The notes beneath the pieces are model-generated. The model did no database searches. It worked only from the letters and a program-made list of their open reading frames with translations, and was not told the origin of the DNA. Shown here in pieces: positions 5,474-6,830 of a stretch of 6,830 nt of DNA. This DNA comes from Desulfobulbaceae bacterium (lineage in GTDB: Bacteria; Desulfobacterota; Desulfobulbia; Desulfobulbales; Desulfobulbaceae). The stretch spans positions 1-6,830 of the forward strand of contig SKJK01000024.1 of assembly GCA_007121995.1 (NCBI GenBank), in the 5' to 3' direction. Position 1 is the first letter of the stretch. Every line of letters begins with the position of its first letter. The position numbers and the translations under genes were made by a program.

Positions 5474-6830
5474 ATGCAACAAGCCACAAAAGCAAGCAAA
5501 GAGCGGCATCCTATGCCGGAGCAGTCCGCGGAAATGCGCCGCCATAATTTTCTGGAAGTGCCCCTTGGGTACACGGATGAGATGGCCAAGGCCGAGGCGT
5601 CCCGATGTATTCAGTGTAAAATACCTCAGTGCGTTCAGGGCTGTCCCGTGGCGGTTCCCATTCCTGCCTTTATCAAAGCCATTGCAGATGGTCGGTTTGC
5701 CGAGGGAATCCGGGCAATTTGGGAAAAAAATGCCCTGCCTGCGGTGTGCGGTCGGGTGTGTCCTCAGGAAATTCAGTGCGAAGGACGCTGTATACTGAGC
5801 AAAAAAGGCAGCCCCGTGGCTATAGGACATCTGGAACGTTTTCTCGCTGATTGGGAAAGGGCCAACGGTGACGGGTCGTTGCCGGTCAAGCAAGCGCCGA
5901 CCGGTAAAAGGGTTGCCGTGGTGGGAAGCGGGCCCGCAGGGCTCACTGTGGCGGGAGATCTGGTGTTGAAGGGCCATGATGTCACTATTTTCGAGGCCTT
6001 TCACAAGCCAGGAGGGGTGCTGGTCTATGGGATTCCCGAATTTCGCCTGCCCAAAGCCATCGTCGAGGCGGAAGTGAAGACCCTGGAGCATCTGGGGGTG
6101 ACTATTGCCTGTAATACAGTGGTGGGACGGGTCGTGGATGTCAGTGAGCTGCTGGAGGAAGGGTTTGATGCGATTTTTGTCGGCGTTGGCGCCGGGCTTC
6201 CTCGTTTTATGAATATACCGGGAGAAAACCTCATCGGGGTGTATTCCGCCAATGAGTACCTGACCCGCGCCAATCTCATGAAAGCCTATGATCCCCTTTA
6301 TGACACACCCATGGTACCAGGTCGCAATGTTGTGGTAGTGGGCGGTGGCAATGTCGCCATGGACTCCGCTCGTACCGCACTGCGTATGGGCGCGGAAACA
6401 GCGAAGATTGTCTATCGGCGATCCCGGGAAGAAATGCCTGCCAGGATGGAGGAAGCCCACCATGCGGAAGAGGAGGGCGTGGAATTTCTGTTGCTGTCCA
6501 ATCCACTGCGTTTTGAAGGGAGCAGCGATGGCCGTCTGACCTCGGTGACCTGTGAGCGCATGACCCTTGGCGAGCCTGATGCATCCGGCCGTCGCAGACC
6601 GGTGCCCCTGGAGGGTTCGAATTTTACCTTGGATTGCGACCTTGCCATCATCGCTGTCGGCTCCGGAGCCAATCCTCTGCTCACCAGTTCCGAACCGGCG
6701 ATCCGACTCAACCGCTGGGGCAACATTGAGGCTGATCCTGAAAATGGAAAAACATTCATGCGGGGGGTCTGGGCTGGCGGCGATATCGTTACCGGTGCCG
6801 CAACGGTTATTCTCGCTATGGGGGCAGGGA
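5474..6830 (+). CDS. nfnB: NfnB (SudA, GltD-like), NADPH- and ferredoxin-side large subunit of the bifurcating transhydrogenase (3' partial)
   Basis: The first 452 residues are present and the frame is open to the right edge; members are usually about 465-475 aa, so only the last few residues are missing. The N-terminal domain has eight Cys for two [4Fe-4S] clusters: C45, C48, C53, C57 (RCIQCKIPQCVQGCPV) and C92, C96, C102, C106 (VCGRVCPQEIQCEGRC). Next are an FAD motif VVGSGPAGL (149-157), the flavin-site stretch PGGVLVYGIPEFRLPK (179-194), and an NADP(H) domain with VVGGGNVAMDSAR (288-300) and YRRSREEMPAR (314-324). The closing FAD motif WAGGDIVTGAATVILAMGAG (433-452) is the glutamate-synthase small-chain signature. 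GltD of glutamate synthase is the alternative, but pairing with nfnA and no gltB favours NfnB. The complex couples NADH and reduced ferredoxin oxidation to NADP+ reduction, reversibly. The ribosome site is GGAG at 5459-5462 or AAAGGG just before the ATG. Confidence 0.95.
   Translation, partial: MQQATKASKERHPMPEQSAEMRRHNFLEVPLGYTDEMAKAEASRCIQCKIPQCVQGCPVAVPIPAFIKAIADGRFAEGIRAIWEKNALPAVCGRVCPQEIQCEGRCILSKKGSPVAIGHLERFLADWERANGDGSLPVKQAPTGKRVAVVGSGPAGLTVAGDLVLKGHDVTIFEAFHKPGGVLVYGIPEFRLPKAIVEAEVKTLEHLGVTIACNTVVGRVVDVSELLEEGFDAIFVGVGAGLPRFMNIPGENLIGVYSANEYLTRANLMKAYDPLYDTPMVPGRNVVVVGGGNVAMDSARTALRMGAETAKIVYRRSREEMPARMEEAHHAEEEGVEFLLLSNPLRFEGSSDGRLTSVTCERMTLGEPDASGRRRPVPLEGSNFTLDCDLAIIAVGSGANPLLTSSEPAIRLNRWGNIEADPENGKTFMRGVWAGGDIVTGAATVILAMGAG

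Noticed and set aside
4843..5589. 248-codon open frame on the minus strand opposite nfnA
   Set aside because: It overlaps nfnA entirely and shows no family resemblance; nfnA is certain.
5291..6463. 390-codon open frame on the minus strand across the nfnA/nfnB junction
   Set aside because: It is antisense to two genes with full family motifs, and its translation has no recognisable domain and odd His/Pro/Gly-rich composition. It is a shadow frame.

Overview
The window reads as chromosomal DNA of an anaerobic bacterium, most likely a sulfate-reducing or related member of the Desulfobacterota (former Deltaproteobacteria). This rests on an nfnAB pair (electron-bifurcating transhydrogenase), moderate GC, and the style of the PhnD and Nfn proteins. 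The taxonomic assignment is inference; no rRNA or other marker gene is present. There are no mobile elements, CRISPR arrays or tRNA genes.

Left part (1-2967, minus strand): a phosphonate/phosphite-type ABC importer operon in transcription order phnD (binding protein), phnC (ATPase), phnE1 (permease), phnE2 (second permease, cut by the left edge). The genes are packed very tightly: a 3-nt gap, then a TGATG overlap, then a TAATG overlap. Upstream of phnD on the same strand lie a good Shine-Dalgarno, an 8-bp inverted repeat in the predicted 5' leader, a -10-like hexamer and an 18-bp match to the PhoB box, which suggests induction by phosphate starvation. No C-P lyase, phosphonatase or phosphite dehydrogenase gene is visible, so the true ligand is undecided.

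Middle (3227-4122, minus strand): a NagD-like HAD-IIA phosphatase with all four HAD motifs. It has no obvious Shine-Dalgarno of its own, but a 30-codon open frame with a purine-rich ribosome site ends in an ATGA overlap with its start codon, so it may be translated by coupling to a leader peptide.

A 470-base AT-rich divergent intergenic region (4123-4593) follows. It holds hairpins, a terminator-like structure on the plus strand with no gene in front of it, and several short repeats.

Right part (4594-6830, plus strand): nfnA and nfnB, the two subunits of NADH-dependent reduced ferredoxin:NADP+ oxidoreductase, 22 nt apart. nfnB runs off the right edge and lacks only about its last 15-25 residues. 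Together they exchange electrons among NADH, NADPH and ferredoxin by flavin-based bifurcation. The importer, the phosphatase and nfnAB show no obvious functional link except that the first two both concern phosphorus. I found no clearly new system. The items most worth a second look are the Pho box with its leader hairpin, the coupled leader ORF, and the orphan terminator/hairpin region.
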